Positions 28,542 through 36,696 of a stretch of 64,000 bases of DNA are shown piece by piece. This DNA comes from Dokdonella sp. Its GTDB lineage: Bacteria > Pseudomonadota > Gammaproteobacteria > Xanthomonadales > Rhodanobacteraceae. Within the stretch, counting starts at the first letter, position 1. The number at the start of each line of letters is the position of its first letter. The position numbers and the translations under genes are program-made. Below the pieces are notes generated by a model that worked only from the letters and a program-made list of their open reading frames with translations, was not told the DNA's origin and searched no databases. The DNA lies in NCBI GenBank assembly GCA_023228465.1, contig JALOBC010000009.1:38443-102442 (forward strand), written 5' to 3'.

Positions 28542-28620
28542 CGACGTTCAATCCGGATGTGCAAGGTCACGTGCGCGCGACCCGCAGTTGGCCATTCACG
28601 AATCCCCCATCCCGATTCCC
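28504..28620. repeat. Imperfect inverted repeat spanning the lolC-lolD junction
   Basis: Two arms of about 24 bp (28504-28528 and 28597-28620) are imperfect inverse copies built on GGGATCGGGAATCGG-type sequence. They bracket the lolD start codon and ribosome-binding region. One arm encodes part of the LolD N-terminus and the other ends on the lolC stop codon. G-rich GGGAATCGGG-like repeats are, to my recollection, frequent between genes in Xanthomonadaceae. The RNA could fold to hide the lolD start. Confidence 0.6.
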
Positions 28621-29861
28621 TACTCATAGCGCAGCGCCGCCGCGGGTTCCGTCTTCGCCGCCCGCTGCGCCGGATACAGCGTGGCCAGCGTGCAGAAGAT
28701 GAAGGCGGTGACGGTGATCCAGATCACGTCGCGCCAATGCAGGTCGCTGGGCAGTTCGCTGATGTAGTACACATCGGGCGAAAGGAAGGTGACGTGGAAG
28801 GTGCGCTCGACCCAGTGCACCAGTTCCGGCAGGTTGAGCGAAAGCAGGACGCCGAACAGCACGCCCAGGGCGATGCCCAGCGTGCCGACCAGGGTGCCCT
28901 GCACCATGAACACGCCCATGATGCTGCGCGGGCTTTGTCCCAGCGTGCGCAGGATGGCGATGTCGGGCTGCTTGTCCTGCACCAGCATGACCAGGGTCGA
29001 GACCAGGTTGAAGGCCGCCACGGCGATGATCAGCGACAGGATGAGGAACATCACCTTCTTCTCCATCGCCACTGCCTTGAAGAAGTTGCTGTGGCCCTGC
29101 ATCCAGTCGCTGACCCGGTAGTACTGCCCCAGGTCCTGCGCCAGTTCGCGGCCGATCGCCCAAGCCTGGAACATGTCGTCCAGGCGCAGGCGGATGCCGG
29201 TCGGGCCATCCAGGCGATACAGGGTTTCGGCATCCTGCATGCTGGTGAAGGCAAGGCCGGAATCGTATTCCTGCATGCCGACCTCGAAGATGCCGACCAC
29301 GGTGAACGGCTTGAAGCGCGGCAAGGCGCCGATGGGCGTGGCGCTGAACACCGGCGCGAACACGGTCACGCGGTCACCCACGTGCACCCCCAGCGTCATC
29401 GCCAGTTCGCTGCCGAGCACGATGCCGAACCGGCCGGGCTGGAGATCGGCCAGCGCACCGGCGCGCATGTGGCTGGCGACATCGGACACCTTCGTTTCCA
29501 GGTCCGGCACCACGCCGCGGATGATCGCGCCGCTCACGCGCGCGCCCTGCAGCATCGCCTGGCGTTCGACGTAGGGCGCCGCGCCCAGCACATGCGGATT
29601 GCGGTCGGCGATCTCGATCGCGCGCGGCCAGTCCCTGACCGTCTCATCGATGCCTTCGATGGTGGCGTGCGCGACCATGCCGAGGATGCGGTCCTTGAGC
29701 TCCTTGTCGAATCCGTTCATTACCGAGATGACCGTGATGAGCGCCGTCACGCCCACCGCAATGCCGAGGATCGACACCAGGGAAATGAAGGAAATGAAAT
29801 GGTTGCGCCGCTTGGCCCGCGTGTAGCGCAGGCCGATGAAGACTTCGAGGGGACGAAACAT
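28620..29861 (-). CDS. lolC: Lipoprotein-releasing system permease LolC/LolE
   Basis: Inner-membrane subunit of the Lol ABC transporter. From ATG 29861 the protein is 413 residues and reads MFRPLEVFIGLRYTRAKRRN, the LolC/LolE N-terminal signature. A first helix (FISLVSILGIAVGVTALITV) is followed by a large periplasmic domain (about 50-270). Three C-terminal helices follow, including SLIIAVAAFNLVSTLVMLVQ and DIAILRTLGQSPRSIMGVFM. Only one permease gene is present next to lolD. This suggests a homodimeric LolF-type arrangement unless a second copy lies elsewhere. Confidence 0.93.
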   Translation of the reverse strand: MFRPLEVFIGLRYTRAKRRNHFISFISLVSILGIAVGVTALITVISVMNGFDKELKDRILGMVAHATIEGIDETVRDWPRAIEIADRNPHVLGAAPYVERQAMLQGARVSGAIIRGVVPDLETKVSDVASHMRAGALADLQPGRFGIVLGSELAMTLGVHVGDRVTVFAPVFSATPIGALPRFKPFTVVGIFEVGMQEYDSGLAFTSMQDAETLYRLDGPTGIRLRLDDMFQAWAIGRELAQDLGQYYRVSDWMQGHSNFFKAVAMEKKVMFLILSLIIAVAAFNLVSTLVMLVQDKQPDIAILRTLGQSPRSIMGVFMVQGTLVGTLGIALGVLFGVLLSLNLPELVHWVERTFHVTFLSPDVYYISELPSDLHWRDVIWITVTAFIFCTLATLYPAQRAAKTEPAAALRYE

Positions 29862-30048
29862 GCAGCGCGTGATCCTTGGGGACAGGGGCCGGCAGCGAGG
29901 GCCGAACGTCCGGACGTGGCCGGCAGAGTGCCGCAAGGCGGGCGGCCCGGCAAGCGATCAGCCGCTGCCCGCGGCCTGCGCCCTTGCGCATTGCCCGGGA
30001 TCGCGCAGCTGCGCAGCGCGGTTCGCAGGCGCCAGCCACGCCGCACGT

Positions 30049-30474
30049 TCAGGCAGGCTGGCCGACCTCGGCGCGTGCCAGCAGCAGGACCAGGCGCCGC
30101 CATGTTTCCCGATCCAGGTTGTCACGCGCGAACAGCGGCCGGAAGCGCACGCGCCCGGCACAACGAAAGTCCAGCGCGAGCAAGGTCCCCAGGCGCCGCT
30201 GGGCGACCAGTTCCGCCGCATGCTCGCTGCCATCGAGGGCAACCAGCAGCCAGCCCTCGGGTTGCCAGGCGATGCGCCGGAATGCCGGCTTCAGGAAACG
30301 GCGCAGGCCGCCCGCCGCCAGCACCAGCACGGCCAGCGCCAGCGCAGCGCGCGCAAGCGGCGCCAGGCCGCTGGCCGCCACCGCGAACAGCGCGCAGGCG
30401 ACGCCGGATGCGGCAACCCATGCGACCGTGCGCGAGGGCAGGTAGTCAAAGGCGATGGTGGGCGCGGATGTCAT
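30049..30474 (-). CDS. ygfX: YgfX/CptA-like membrane protein
   Basis: A 141-residue small membrane protein starting MTSAPTIAFDYLPSRTVAW, which matches the YgfX family (FxYxPSR motif). Two adjacent hydrophobic helices follow at about residues 17-60, then a soluble C-terminal part (LDGSEHAAELVAQRRLGTLL). YgfX is encoded beside SdhE (YgfY) in many proteobacteria. It was once described as the toxin CptA, but its role is unsettled. ATG 30474 overlaps the end of sdhE by 29 bp, so the two are translationally linked. Confidence 0.82.
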   Translation of the reverse strand: MTSAPTIAFDYLPSRTVAWVAASGVACALFAVAASGLAPLARAALALAVLVLAAGGLRRFLKPAFRRIAWQPEGWLLVALDGSEHAAELVAQRRLGTLLALDFRCAGRVRFRPLFARDNLDRETWRRLVLLLARAEVGQPA

Positions 30475-30688
30475 CGATGATGGCCGCGAAACGCGGGTCT
30501 TGCGGAACGGCATGGCCGGTCAGCCAATCCCACAAGTCCGGGTCGGACTGGTCGAGCAGGGCGTCGAATGCCGCCTGCTGCCGTTCACTGGCGGCCGCAT
30601 GACGCGCATCCAGCCACCAGCCGAGCATGAAGTCGAGTTCGCGCGTACCGCGCCGGCAGCGCCAGCGCAGGCGCGACAACGCATTCAT
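30446..30688 (-). CDS. sdhE: Succinate dehydrogenase flavinylation factor SdhE (YgfY)
   Basis: SdhE assists covalent attachment of FAD to SdhA. The 80-residue protein starts at ATG 30688 and contains the family segment RCRRGTRELDFMLGWWLD (RGxxE motif), then LDQSDPDLWDWLTGHAVPQD. It overlaps the preceding MAPEG gene by 4 bp (ATGA) and the following ygfX by 29 bp. It lies downstream of sdhB, supporting co-expression with its target enzyme. Confidence 0.92.
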   Translation of the reverse strand: MNALSRLRWRCRRGTRELDFMLGWWLDARHAAASERQQAAFDALLDQSDPDLWDWLTGHAVPQDPRFAAIIDDIRAHHRL

Positions 30689-31104
30689 TGCCAAAGCCGC
30701 CAGGCCAGCCGCGCCCACAGCGCCCACAGCACGAAGCCCCCGGCGGTATAGACCATGAAACGGTGCATCACGCGGTTGTAGCTGCAGTGGATGAGGCTGT
30801 GCACGACACGCAGGGCGACGAACAGCCAGGCCAGGGCGAGCAGCGGCCCATCCACCGCGCCGATGACGCAGGCGAAGCCCAGCGCCGCGTAGAACAGCAC
30901 CGGCAGTTCGAACAGGTTGCGGAAGTTGTCGGCCGCGCGGGTATCGACGTACTTCTCCGCCGCGCGCGCCGAGGTCGCCACGGCCTGCGGATGGATGCGC
31001 AGGCGGCGCATTTCCCCCACGCGGGTGAAGAACATGCGCAGCCAGACCACGAAGGTCAGCAGCGCCATCGCCATGGCGGGCCAGAACACCAGGCGCGCAT
31101 CCAT
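30685..31104 (-). CDS. MAPEG family membrane protein
   Basis: A 139-residue protein with four hydrophobic segments (about residues 5-25, 65-85, 88-105 and 115-135). It has the MAPEG pattern DNFRNLFELPVLFYAAL followed by LALAWLFVALRVVHSLIHCS. MAPEG proteins include microsomal glutathione transferases, but bacterial members mostly lack a defined function. It lies 10 bp after sdhB and overlaps sdhE by 4 bp, so it is embedded in the succinate dehydrogenase operon. A role in that complex is not established. Confidence 0.85.
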   Translation of the reverse strand: MDARLVFWPAMAMALLTFVVWLRMFFTRVGEMRRLRIHPQAVATSARAAEKYVDTRAADNFRNLFELPVLFYAALGFACVIGAVDGPLLALAWLFVALRVVHSLIHCSYNRVMHRFMVYTAGGFVLWALWARLAWRLWQ

Positions 31105-31114
31105 GCGGGCGCCC

Positions 31115-31900
31115 TCAGCTGCGCCGCTCGACCAGCAGCTTCTTGGTCGCGGCGATCGCCTTGGCCGGATTGAGGCCCTTGGGACAGGTGCGCGTGCAGT
31201 TCATGATGGTGTGGCAGCGGTAGAGCTTGAAGGGATCTTCGAGGAAATCCAGGCGCTCGCCGGTCGCCTCGTCGCGCGAATCGACGATCCAGCGATACGC
31301 CTGCAGCAGGATCGCCGGCCCCAGGTAGCGGTCCGCATTCCACCAGTAGCTCGGACAGCCCGCCGAGCAGCAGGCGCACAGGATGCATTCGTAGAGCCCG
31401 TCGAGCCTGGCCCGGTCCTCCTTGGACTGCAGGCGCTCGCGATCCGGCGGCGGCGGCGATTCGGTGCGCAGCCAGGGCTTGATCGAAGTGAGTTGCGCGT
31501 AGAAGTGGGTGAGGTCGGGCACCAGGTCCTTCACCACCGGCATGTGCGGCAGCGGGTAGAGCTTGACGTCGCTGCCACTGCATTCGGAAATCGGCTTGGT
31601 GCAGGCCAGGGTGTTGGTGCCGTCGATGTTCATGGCGCAGGAGCCGCAGATGCCCTCGCGACAGGAACGGCGGAAGGTCACGGTCGAATCGACCTCGTTC
31701 TTGATCTTGATCAGCGCATCCAGAACCATCGGGCCGCAGGTCGAAAGATCGACGTCGTAGCTGTCCATGCGCGGGTTGCGGTCGTCGTCCGGCGTCCAGC
31801 GATAGACGCGGAAGGTGCGCACGTCGGTCGCGCCGGCCTTGGCCGGGAAGTGCTTGCCTTCGGTGATCTTCGAGTTCTTGGGGAGCGTAAATTCGGACAT
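31115..31900 (-). CDS. sdhB: Succinate dehydrogenase iron-sulfur subunit
   Basis: SdhB carries the three iron-sulfur clusters that pass electrons from SdhA to quinone. The 261-residue protein has the 2Fe-2S motif [16 protein letters not shown], the 4Fe-4S motif [16 protein letters not shown] and the 3Fe-4S motif [17 protein letters not shown]. The start is ATG 31900. An 88-bp gap separates it from sdhA and contains a perfect small hairpin. Confidence 0.98.
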   Translation of the reverse strand: MSEFTLPKNSKITEGKHFPAKAGATDVRTFRVYRWTPDDDRNPRMDSYDVDLSTCGPMVLDALIKIKNEVDSTVTFRRSCREGICGSCAMNIDGTNTLACTKPISECSGSDVKLYPLPHMPVVKDLVPDLTHFYAQLTSIKPWLRTESPPPPDRERLQSKEDRARLDGLYECILCACCSAGCPSYWWNADRYLGPAILLQAYRWIVDSRDEATGERLDFLEDPFKLYRCHTIMNCTRTCPKGLNPAKAIAATKKLLVERRS

Positions 31901-31948
31901 GATGGTTCCGGGATTCGATGGTCGCTATTCTGGGTTCCGGAGCGCGGG

Positions 31949-31966
31949 GCGGGAACGAATTCCCGC
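31949..31966 (-). other. Stem-loop in the sdhA-sdhB intercistronic gap
   Basis: A perfect 7-bp stem (GCGGGAA / TTCCCGC) with a 4-nt loop lies in the only sizeable gap inside the sdh operon. It sits 49 bp before the sdhB start and 23 bp after the sdhA stop. There is no U-tract. It could be an mRNA processing or stability element that sets SdhA:SdhB levels. Confidence 0.5.
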
Positions 31967-31988
31967 ATTCTGCTGCCGGGCCCTGCCC

Positions 31989-33776
31989 TCAGTACACGCG
32001 CTTGGCCAACGGCACCGACTTGACGTCCTGCGTGAGCGTGGCAAGGCGCACCGGGCGGAAGTCGAACGTGCACTTGCCCTTGGCGTCCACCTTGACCAGG
32101 GTGTGCTTGAGCCAGTTTTCGTCATCACGCTCGGGATAATCCTCGCGCGCGTGCGCGCCGCGGCTTTCATGGCGTTGCTCGGCCGAATTGATGGTCGCCA
32201 CCGCGTTGTAGAGCAGATTCTGCAGCTCCAGCGTCTCGACCAGATCGGAATTCCACACCAGCGAACGGTCGCTCACGTGCACGTCATCGAAGCTTGCGAA
32301 GATCTGGTTCATCTTGGCGCAGCCTTCCTGCAGGGTCTTTTCGGTGCGGAACACGGCCGCGTCGGCCTGCATGGTGCGTTGCATCGTCAGGCGCAGCTCC
32401 GCGGTAGGCGTCCCACCCTTGGCATGGCGCACGCGATCGAAGGCATCCAGCGCCTTGTCGCAGATCGTCGCGGGCAGATCCTTGTGCGGCTGGCGCGGCT
32501 TGATCGTCGCCGCGCAGCGCTGCGCGACCGCGCGACCGAAGACGACCAGGTCCAGCAGGGAATTGGATCCCAGGCGGTTGCCGCCATGCACCGACACGCA
32601 GGCCGCCTCGCCGACCGCGAACAGGCCAGGCACCACGCTTTCGGAGTTGCCGTCGCGCTTCTGCACCACCTCGCCGTGGATGTTGCTCGGGATGCCGCCC
32701 ATGTTGTAGTGCGCGGTCGGCAACACCGGAATCGGCTGGCGGGTGACGTCGACGCCGGCGAAGATGCGCGCCGATTCGGAAATGCCGGGCAATCGTTCGT
32801 GCAGCACTTCGGCACCGAGGTGCTGCAGATTCAGCAGGATGTGATCCTTGTGCTCGCCGACCCCACGCCCCTCGCGGATCTCGATGGTCATGGCGCGACT
32901 GACCACGTCGCGCGAGGCCAGATCCTTGGCATTGGGTGCATAGCGCTCCATGAAGCGCTCGCCGGCGGAATTGGTGAGGAAGCCACCCTCGCCGCGCACC
33001 CCTTCGGTAATGAGGCAGCCCGCCCCATAGATGCCGGTCGGGTGGAACTGCACGAACTCCATGTCCTGCAGCGCCAGGCCGGCGCGCAGGGCCAGGCCAC
33101 CACCGTCGCCGGTGCAGGTGTGTGCCGAAGTGGCACTGAAGTACGTACGACCGTAGCCACCCGTGGCCAGCACCACGCCGTGGGCGCGGAACAGGTGCAG
33201 CGTGCCTTCGTTGAGATCCAGCGCCAGTACCCCGCGGCAGGTGCCTTCGTCATCGAAGACCAGGTCGATGGCGAAGTACTCGATGAAGAAGCGCGCGTCG
33301 TGCTTGAGCGATTGCTGGTACAGCGTATGCAGCATGGCATGGCCGGTGCGGTCGGCCGCGGCACAGGTGCGCTGCGCCGTGCCCTTGCCATAGTGCGTGG
33401 TCATGCCGCCGAACGGACGCTGGTAGATGTGCCCGGAATCGGTGCGCGAGAAGGGCACGCCATAGTGCTCCAGCTCGATCACCGCTTCGGGCGCGTGCTT
33501 GCACATGTACTCGATGGCGTCCTGGTCTCCCAGCCAGTCCGAGCCCTTCACGGTGTCATAGAAGTGGAAGCGCCAGTCGTCCTCGCCCATGTTGCCGAGC
33601 GCGGCGGAAATGCCGCCCTGCGCGGCCACCGTATGCGAACGGGTCGGGAACACCTTGGAGATGCAGGCGGTTTCCAGACCGGTCTCGGCAAGGCCGACCG
33701 TCGCGCGCAGTCCGGCACCGCCGGCGCCGACCACGACGATGTCCATCTTGTGTTCCTGGATCTTGTAGCTTGCCAT
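31989..33776 (-). CDS. sdhA: Succinate dehydrogenase flavoprotein subunit
   Basis: SdhA oxidises succinate to fumarate using covalently bound FAD. From ATG 33776 the protein is 595 residues, the normal length. It shows the FAD-binding [16 protein letters not shown], the flavinylation region [36 protein letters not shown], the catalytic [12 protein letters not shown], and [15 protein letters not shown]. It is 4 bp from the sdhD stop. An upstream ATG at 33920 lies inside sdhD and is rejected. Confidence 0.98.
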   Translation of the reverse strand: MASYKIQEHKMDIVVVGAGGAGLRATVGLAETGLETACISKVFPTRSHTVAAQGGISAALGNMGEDDWRFHFYDTVKGSDWLGDQDAIEYMCKHAPEAVIELEHYGVPFSRTDSGHIYQRPFGGMTTHYGKGTAQRTCAAADRTGHAMLHTLYQQSLKHDARFFIEYFAIDLVFDDEGTCRGVLALDLNEGTLHLFRAHGVVLATGGYGRTYFSATSAHTCTGDGGGLALRAGLALQDMEFVQFHPTGIYGAGCLITEGVRGEGGFLTNSAGERFMERYAPNAKDLASRDVVSRAMTIEIREGRGVGEHKDHILLNLQHLGAEVLHERLPGISESARIFAGVDVTRQPIPVLPTAHYNMGGIPSNIHGEVVQKRDGNSESVVPGLFAVGEAACVSVHGGNRLGSNSLLDLVVFGRAVAQRCAATIKPRQPHKDLPATICDKALDAFDRVRHAKGGTPTAELRLTMQRTMQADAAVFRTEKTLQEGCAKMNQIFASFDDVHVSDRSLVWNSDLVETLELQNLLYNAVATINSAEQRHESRGAHAREDYPERDDENWLKHTLVKVDAKGKCTFDFRPVRLATLTQDVKSVPLAKRVY

Positions 33777-33780
33777 CTGT

Positions 33781-34164
33781 TCAGCGCCCCAATGCGATAC
33801 GAAGAATGGCAAGCACGCACGCCGCGCCGCCGAGGACACACAGGAAGCGGATGGCGACCTGCAGTACCAGTTGCCAGCCGGAGGTGTGCACGTAGTCCTC
33901 AACCACCACCTGCAGGCCAAGCTGCGCGTGCCAGAACACCGCCACGACGAACAGCAGCATCAGGAGTGCGTTCACCGGCTCGGCCAGCAGGGCGCGCGCA
34001 GCTGCGTAGTCCAGACCGGGCAGGCGCAGCGCGAACCATACGAACCACAGCCCCAGCAGCACCAGCGCGATGGCGGTCAGGCGCTGGACGAGGAAATGAT
34101 GCACCCCGTGCTTGGCCGAGCCGAGCACCAGCGCGCGCTTCAACGGCGTACGGAACGTGCTCAT
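33781..34164 (-). CDS. sdhD: Succinate dehydrogenase membrane anchor SdhD
   Basis: The 127-residue hydrophobic anchor starts at ATG 34164, overlapping the sdhC stop by 4 bp. It has three transmembrane helices (about residues 25-45, 60-80 and 95-120). The motif [20 protein letters not shown] begins helix 1, and [15 protein letters not shown] contains the haem/quinone-site His and the Asp-Tyr pair typical of SdhD. Confidence 0.94.
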   Translation of the reverse strand: MSTFRTPLKRALVLGSAKHGVHHFLVQRLTAIALVLLGLWFVWFALRLPGLDYAAARALLAEPVNALLMLLFVVAVFWHAQLGLQVVVEDYVHTSGWQLVLQVAIRFLCVLGGAACVLAILRIALGR

Positions 34165-34556
34165 GCGCCACCCCACTGCAGATAGATGCCGATCCAGAGC
34201 AAGGCGGTCAGCACCAGGCTGCCAATGCTGGTGATGAAGCCGTTGCGCACGAACTGGTGGATTTCATAGCCCCACACGAAATCCTGGAACAGGTGGCGGA
34301 TGCCGTTGAGCAGGTGGAATGACAGGGCCCAGCTCCAGCCGACCAGCAGCACGATGCCGATCCAGGAGCGGCAGAACCCGGCCACCGTCGCATACGGGTC
34401 GGGCCCGGCCGCAAGCGCCAGCAGCAGCGCCAGCAGCAGGAGGGTACCGATGGCAAGCGCGATACCGGTCAGGCGGTGCAGGATCGACGTCACCATCTGG
34501 ACTTGCCAGCGGTAAACCGAGACGTGCGGTGACAAGGGGCGCGCAGTAGCTGGCAT
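34161..34556 (-). CDS. sdhC: Succinate dehydrogenase cytochrome b556 subunit SdhC
   Basis: The 131-residue membrane anchor begins MPATARPLSPHVSVYRW, a classical SdhC N-terminus. It continues with SILHRLTGIALAIGTLLLLA (the SxxHRxTG quinone-site motif). The second and third helices carry SFHLLNGIRHLFQDFVWGYE, which includes the haem-ligand His. ATG 34556 is chosen over an in-frame ATG at 34706 because the latter would run into the DUF1674 gene. Confidence 0.96.
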   Translation of the reverse strand: MPATARPLSPHVSVYRWQVQMVTSILHRLTGIALAIGTLLLLALLLALAAGPDPYATVAGFCRSWIGIVLLVGWSWALSFHLLNGIRHLFQDFVWGYEIHQFVRNGFITSIGSLVLTALLWIGIYLQWGGA

Positions 34557-34614
34557 GGCTGGCTCGTGCAGGCAGTGGAACAGGTGGATACATGCCGCGC
34601 CCGGCGCGACAGGT

Positions 34615-34797
34615 TCAGAAATCGATGCAGCGGCCGTTCTTTTCCCAATCCCCGTAACGCGTCGGATCGGGGTGCGGCGTGGGCGCGCTCCCGTCCTTGT
34701 CTTCACCCGGGCGAGTCAGGCGAACGCGCGACGGCGGCGCCGCAGGCGCACCGGGCTGATCGTTCGTTGCATCGTCGGACGGGTTTGCGTTTGACAT
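34615..34797 (-). CDS. DUF1674 protein, SDHAF4-like succinate dehydrogenase assembly factor
   Basis: A 60-residue protein whose last residues read DPTRYGDWEKNGRCIDF, the diagnostic DUF1674 (SDHAF4) motif. The N-terminal half is polar, with many Asp, Asn, Pro and Ala. The mitochondrial homologue binds flavinylated SdhA during assembly. It is the first gene of the DUF1674-sdhCDAB-MAPEG-sdhE-ygfX series, 58 bp upstream of sdhC, and thus completes an assembly set with SdhE. Confidence 0.88.
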   Translation of the reverse strand: MSNANPSDDATNDQPGAPAAPPSRVRLTRPGEDKDGSAPTPHPDPTRYGDWEKNGRCIDF

Positions 34798-34935
34798 GGC
34801 GCGTTGCTCACTGAAGGTTAAACCCTGGCGCGCGCGGCGGCAACCGCGTGCACCGGCATGGCCATCCGGCAGGCCGTCGGTCCACGAGTTGCCGCACACC
34901 TTCCGACGCACCACACTGGGCGCTCCGCCACGCTC

Positions 34936-35805
34936 ATGGTCGCCATGCCCCTGCCGCTCTGCCCTGCCGACATCCTGGTCATTTCCGGTGCTGACGCCAG
35001 CGCTTTCATGCACGGACAGTTCACCAACGACGTCGACACGCTGGCGCCCGGCCGCTGGCACTGGAACGCCTGGCTCGACCCACAGGGGCGGGTGCGGCAT
35101 TTCTTCGCGCTGCTGCATCCGCAACCCGGGCGCTGGCTGGTCTGGTTGCCGCTCGGCGGCGGCGCGGCCATGCGTGAGGCGCTTGTGCGCTTCGTATTGC
35201 GCGCGGCGGTGCGGATCGACGACACACCCGACTGGATGCTGCACAGGCTGGGCGCGGGCGATTCACCGGCAAGCCTGGCCGCCGACGAGCTGCACGACCA
35301 GGACGGCGGCCTGGTACTGCGCCAACCCGCGGGCCTGGCCTGGCTCGCGCCGGCCGCGAGCAGCACGCCCGACGCCGAGGCGCTCGCCGCCTGGCGCCTT
35401 GCCGAGGCCCGGGCGCGCCTGCCGTTGCTGGCCCCGGCGCTGACCGGCGAATTCGTCGCCCAGGCGCTCGAACTCGACCGTCTTGGCGCGCTGCGTTTCG
35501 ACAAGGGTTGCTATCCCGGCCAGGAAATCGTTGCGCGCCTGCATTTTCGCGGCGGCAACAAGCGCCAGTTGCGCCGGCTCGCAATCCACGGCCTGCCGCC
35601 CGCGCCCGGCACGCGGCTGAGCGGCGCGGGCGGGCGCAGCGTCGGCACCCTGCTGTATGCAGCCAGCGCGAACCCGCAGCGATCCGAAGGGCTGGGCGTC
35701 CTGGCCGAGGCAGGCGCGGCGACCGGCGAACTCAGCGCCGGCGGCTGCCGTGTGGAACTGATCGATGGCCCCAAACCGCCCGCGCCAGGCACGCCGGCAG
35801 CCTGA
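34936..35805 (+). CDS. ygfZ: Folate-binding protein YgfZ
   Basis: YgfZ is a folate-dependent factor related to the glycine-cleavage T-protein that supports iron-sulfur cluster enzymes. From ATG 34936 the protein is 289 residues (ATG 34945 is an alternative). It has the N-terminal ILVISGADASAFMHGQFTND, WLDPQGRVRHFF, and the hallmark KGCYPGQEIVARLHFRG with the conserved Cys. It is divergent from the sdh operon, whose SdhB needs iron-sulfur clusters, a fitting neighbourhood. Confidence 0.92.
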   Translation: MVAMPLPLCPADILVISGADASAFMHGQFTNDVDTLAPGRWHWNAWLDPQGRVRHFFALLHPQPGRWLVWLPLGGGAAMREALVRFVLRAAVRIDDTPDWMLHRLGAGDSPASLAADELHDQDGGLVLRQPAGLAWLAPAASSTPDAEALAAWRLAEARARLPLLAPALTGEFVAQALELDRLGALRFDKGCYPGQEIVARLHFRGGNKRQLRRLAIHGLPPAPGTRLSGAGGRSVGTLLYAASANPQRSEGLGVLAEAGAATGELSAGGCRVELIDGPKPPAPGTPAA

Positions 35806-36225
35806 ATTTCCGGCCAGGCCGCTGCCACAACCTGCCTTACACCAGCCTGAATGAATGCCGAGGAATTGCTGACATGCAGCATCGCTTCCGCTAGTCTGCG
35901 CGCCCAGTGCCCACCCGGGGGCAGAATTTCCGGGCTGAACGAAACCAGATAACCGATTGCGCCTGGCCCATTTGCCACGCAATCCATGCGTGGCGCCACC
36001 CGTGGTGGCGCCACAGTTTCGAGGCTGGAGCGACTGCCGGGGTGGCAGACGCGATCAGCCGGCGTTGTGTGTGCAGTCGCGCGATGGCGGGCTGCGGGCG
36101 CGCGCCACCCATTTCAATCCAGGATCCTGGGGTGCGGTTCGTCGGGGCATTGTCGCACCGTCGGATCACACCGGTGATGGCCGCGTGATTGCCCTCGCCA
36201 CAGGATCGTGAATGAGAGGTGTCGC
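35806..36225. other. 420-bp noncoding region with tandem palindromes and a diverged repeat
   Basis: No gene is supported here. At 35990-35999 and 36005-36014 two copies of the 10-bp palindrome GTGGCGCCAC lie 15 bp apart. A segment at about 35919-35976 resembles, with gaps, the 107-bp tandem repeat at 54.2-54.4 kb (shared blocks GCAGAAT, TGAAC, ACCAG, GCCTGGC). The region must contain the promoter of the cell-wall hydrolase gene. A GAGAGG ribosome site is at 36214-36219. Confidence 0.5.
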
Positions 36226-36660
36226 ATGAAACTCGCGTTCCTGCTGTGGCTGGCCACGATCGCGCCGCAGCCAGCCGCCGATCAGATCTGCCTGGCGACC
36301 ACGGTCTACCTGGAAGCCCGCAGCGAATCCACCCGCGGCCAGATGGCCGTGGCCGAAGTGGCCATGCGGCGTCGCGACAGCGGCCGTTGGGGCACGACCG
36401 TGTGTGACGTGGTGCGTGCGCCGGGCCAGTTTGCGCTCACGGTCGGCAGCCCCGAACGGATATTGCGCAACCCGGTGGCCTGGCAGAAGGCCTGGCACGT
36501 GGCCGGACAGACGCTCGACATGTGGGCCAAACCGCGCGATCAACGCCAGTTCGTGGTCCCCCATGCCGACTCGTTCGCGACCGTCGACATTGCGCCCTAC
36601 TGGACCAAGGGTCCGCCGCTGGCCACCATCGGCAGCCACAGCTTCTATCGCGTCAACTGA
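36226..36660 (+). CDS. SleB/CwlJ-type cell wall hydrolase
   Basis: A 144-residue exported protein. Residues 1-17 form a short signal-like hydrophobic stretch. The hydrolase domain follows, with LATTVYLEARSESTRGQMAV carrying the catalytic Glu30 of the SleB family (YxEAxxxxxxGQxAVAxV pattern). VCDVVRAPGQFALT and the terminal GSHSFYRVN also match. The family cleaves peptidoglycan glycan strands. ATG 36226 has GAGAGG 6 nt upstream; a GTG at 36208 is less likely. The size is that of a stand-alone catalytic domain. Confidence 0.85.
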   Translation: MKLAFLLWLATIAPQPAADQICLATTVYLEARSESTRGQMAVAEVAMRRRDSGRWGTTVCDVVRAPGQFALTVGSPERILRNPVAWQKAWHVAGQTLDMWAKPRDQRQFVVPHADSFATVDIAPYWTKGPPLATIGSHSFYRVN

Positions 36661-36696
36661 CGCCTGGCCACCGAGCGCCGTGCCGCTCCCGTGGCG

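Noticed and set aside
27531-30602. Long plus-strand frames over the lolD/lolC/ygfX region
   Set aside because: They are antisense to LolC and LolD, which carry complete motifs. The frames have no ribosome sites and shadow-type composition.
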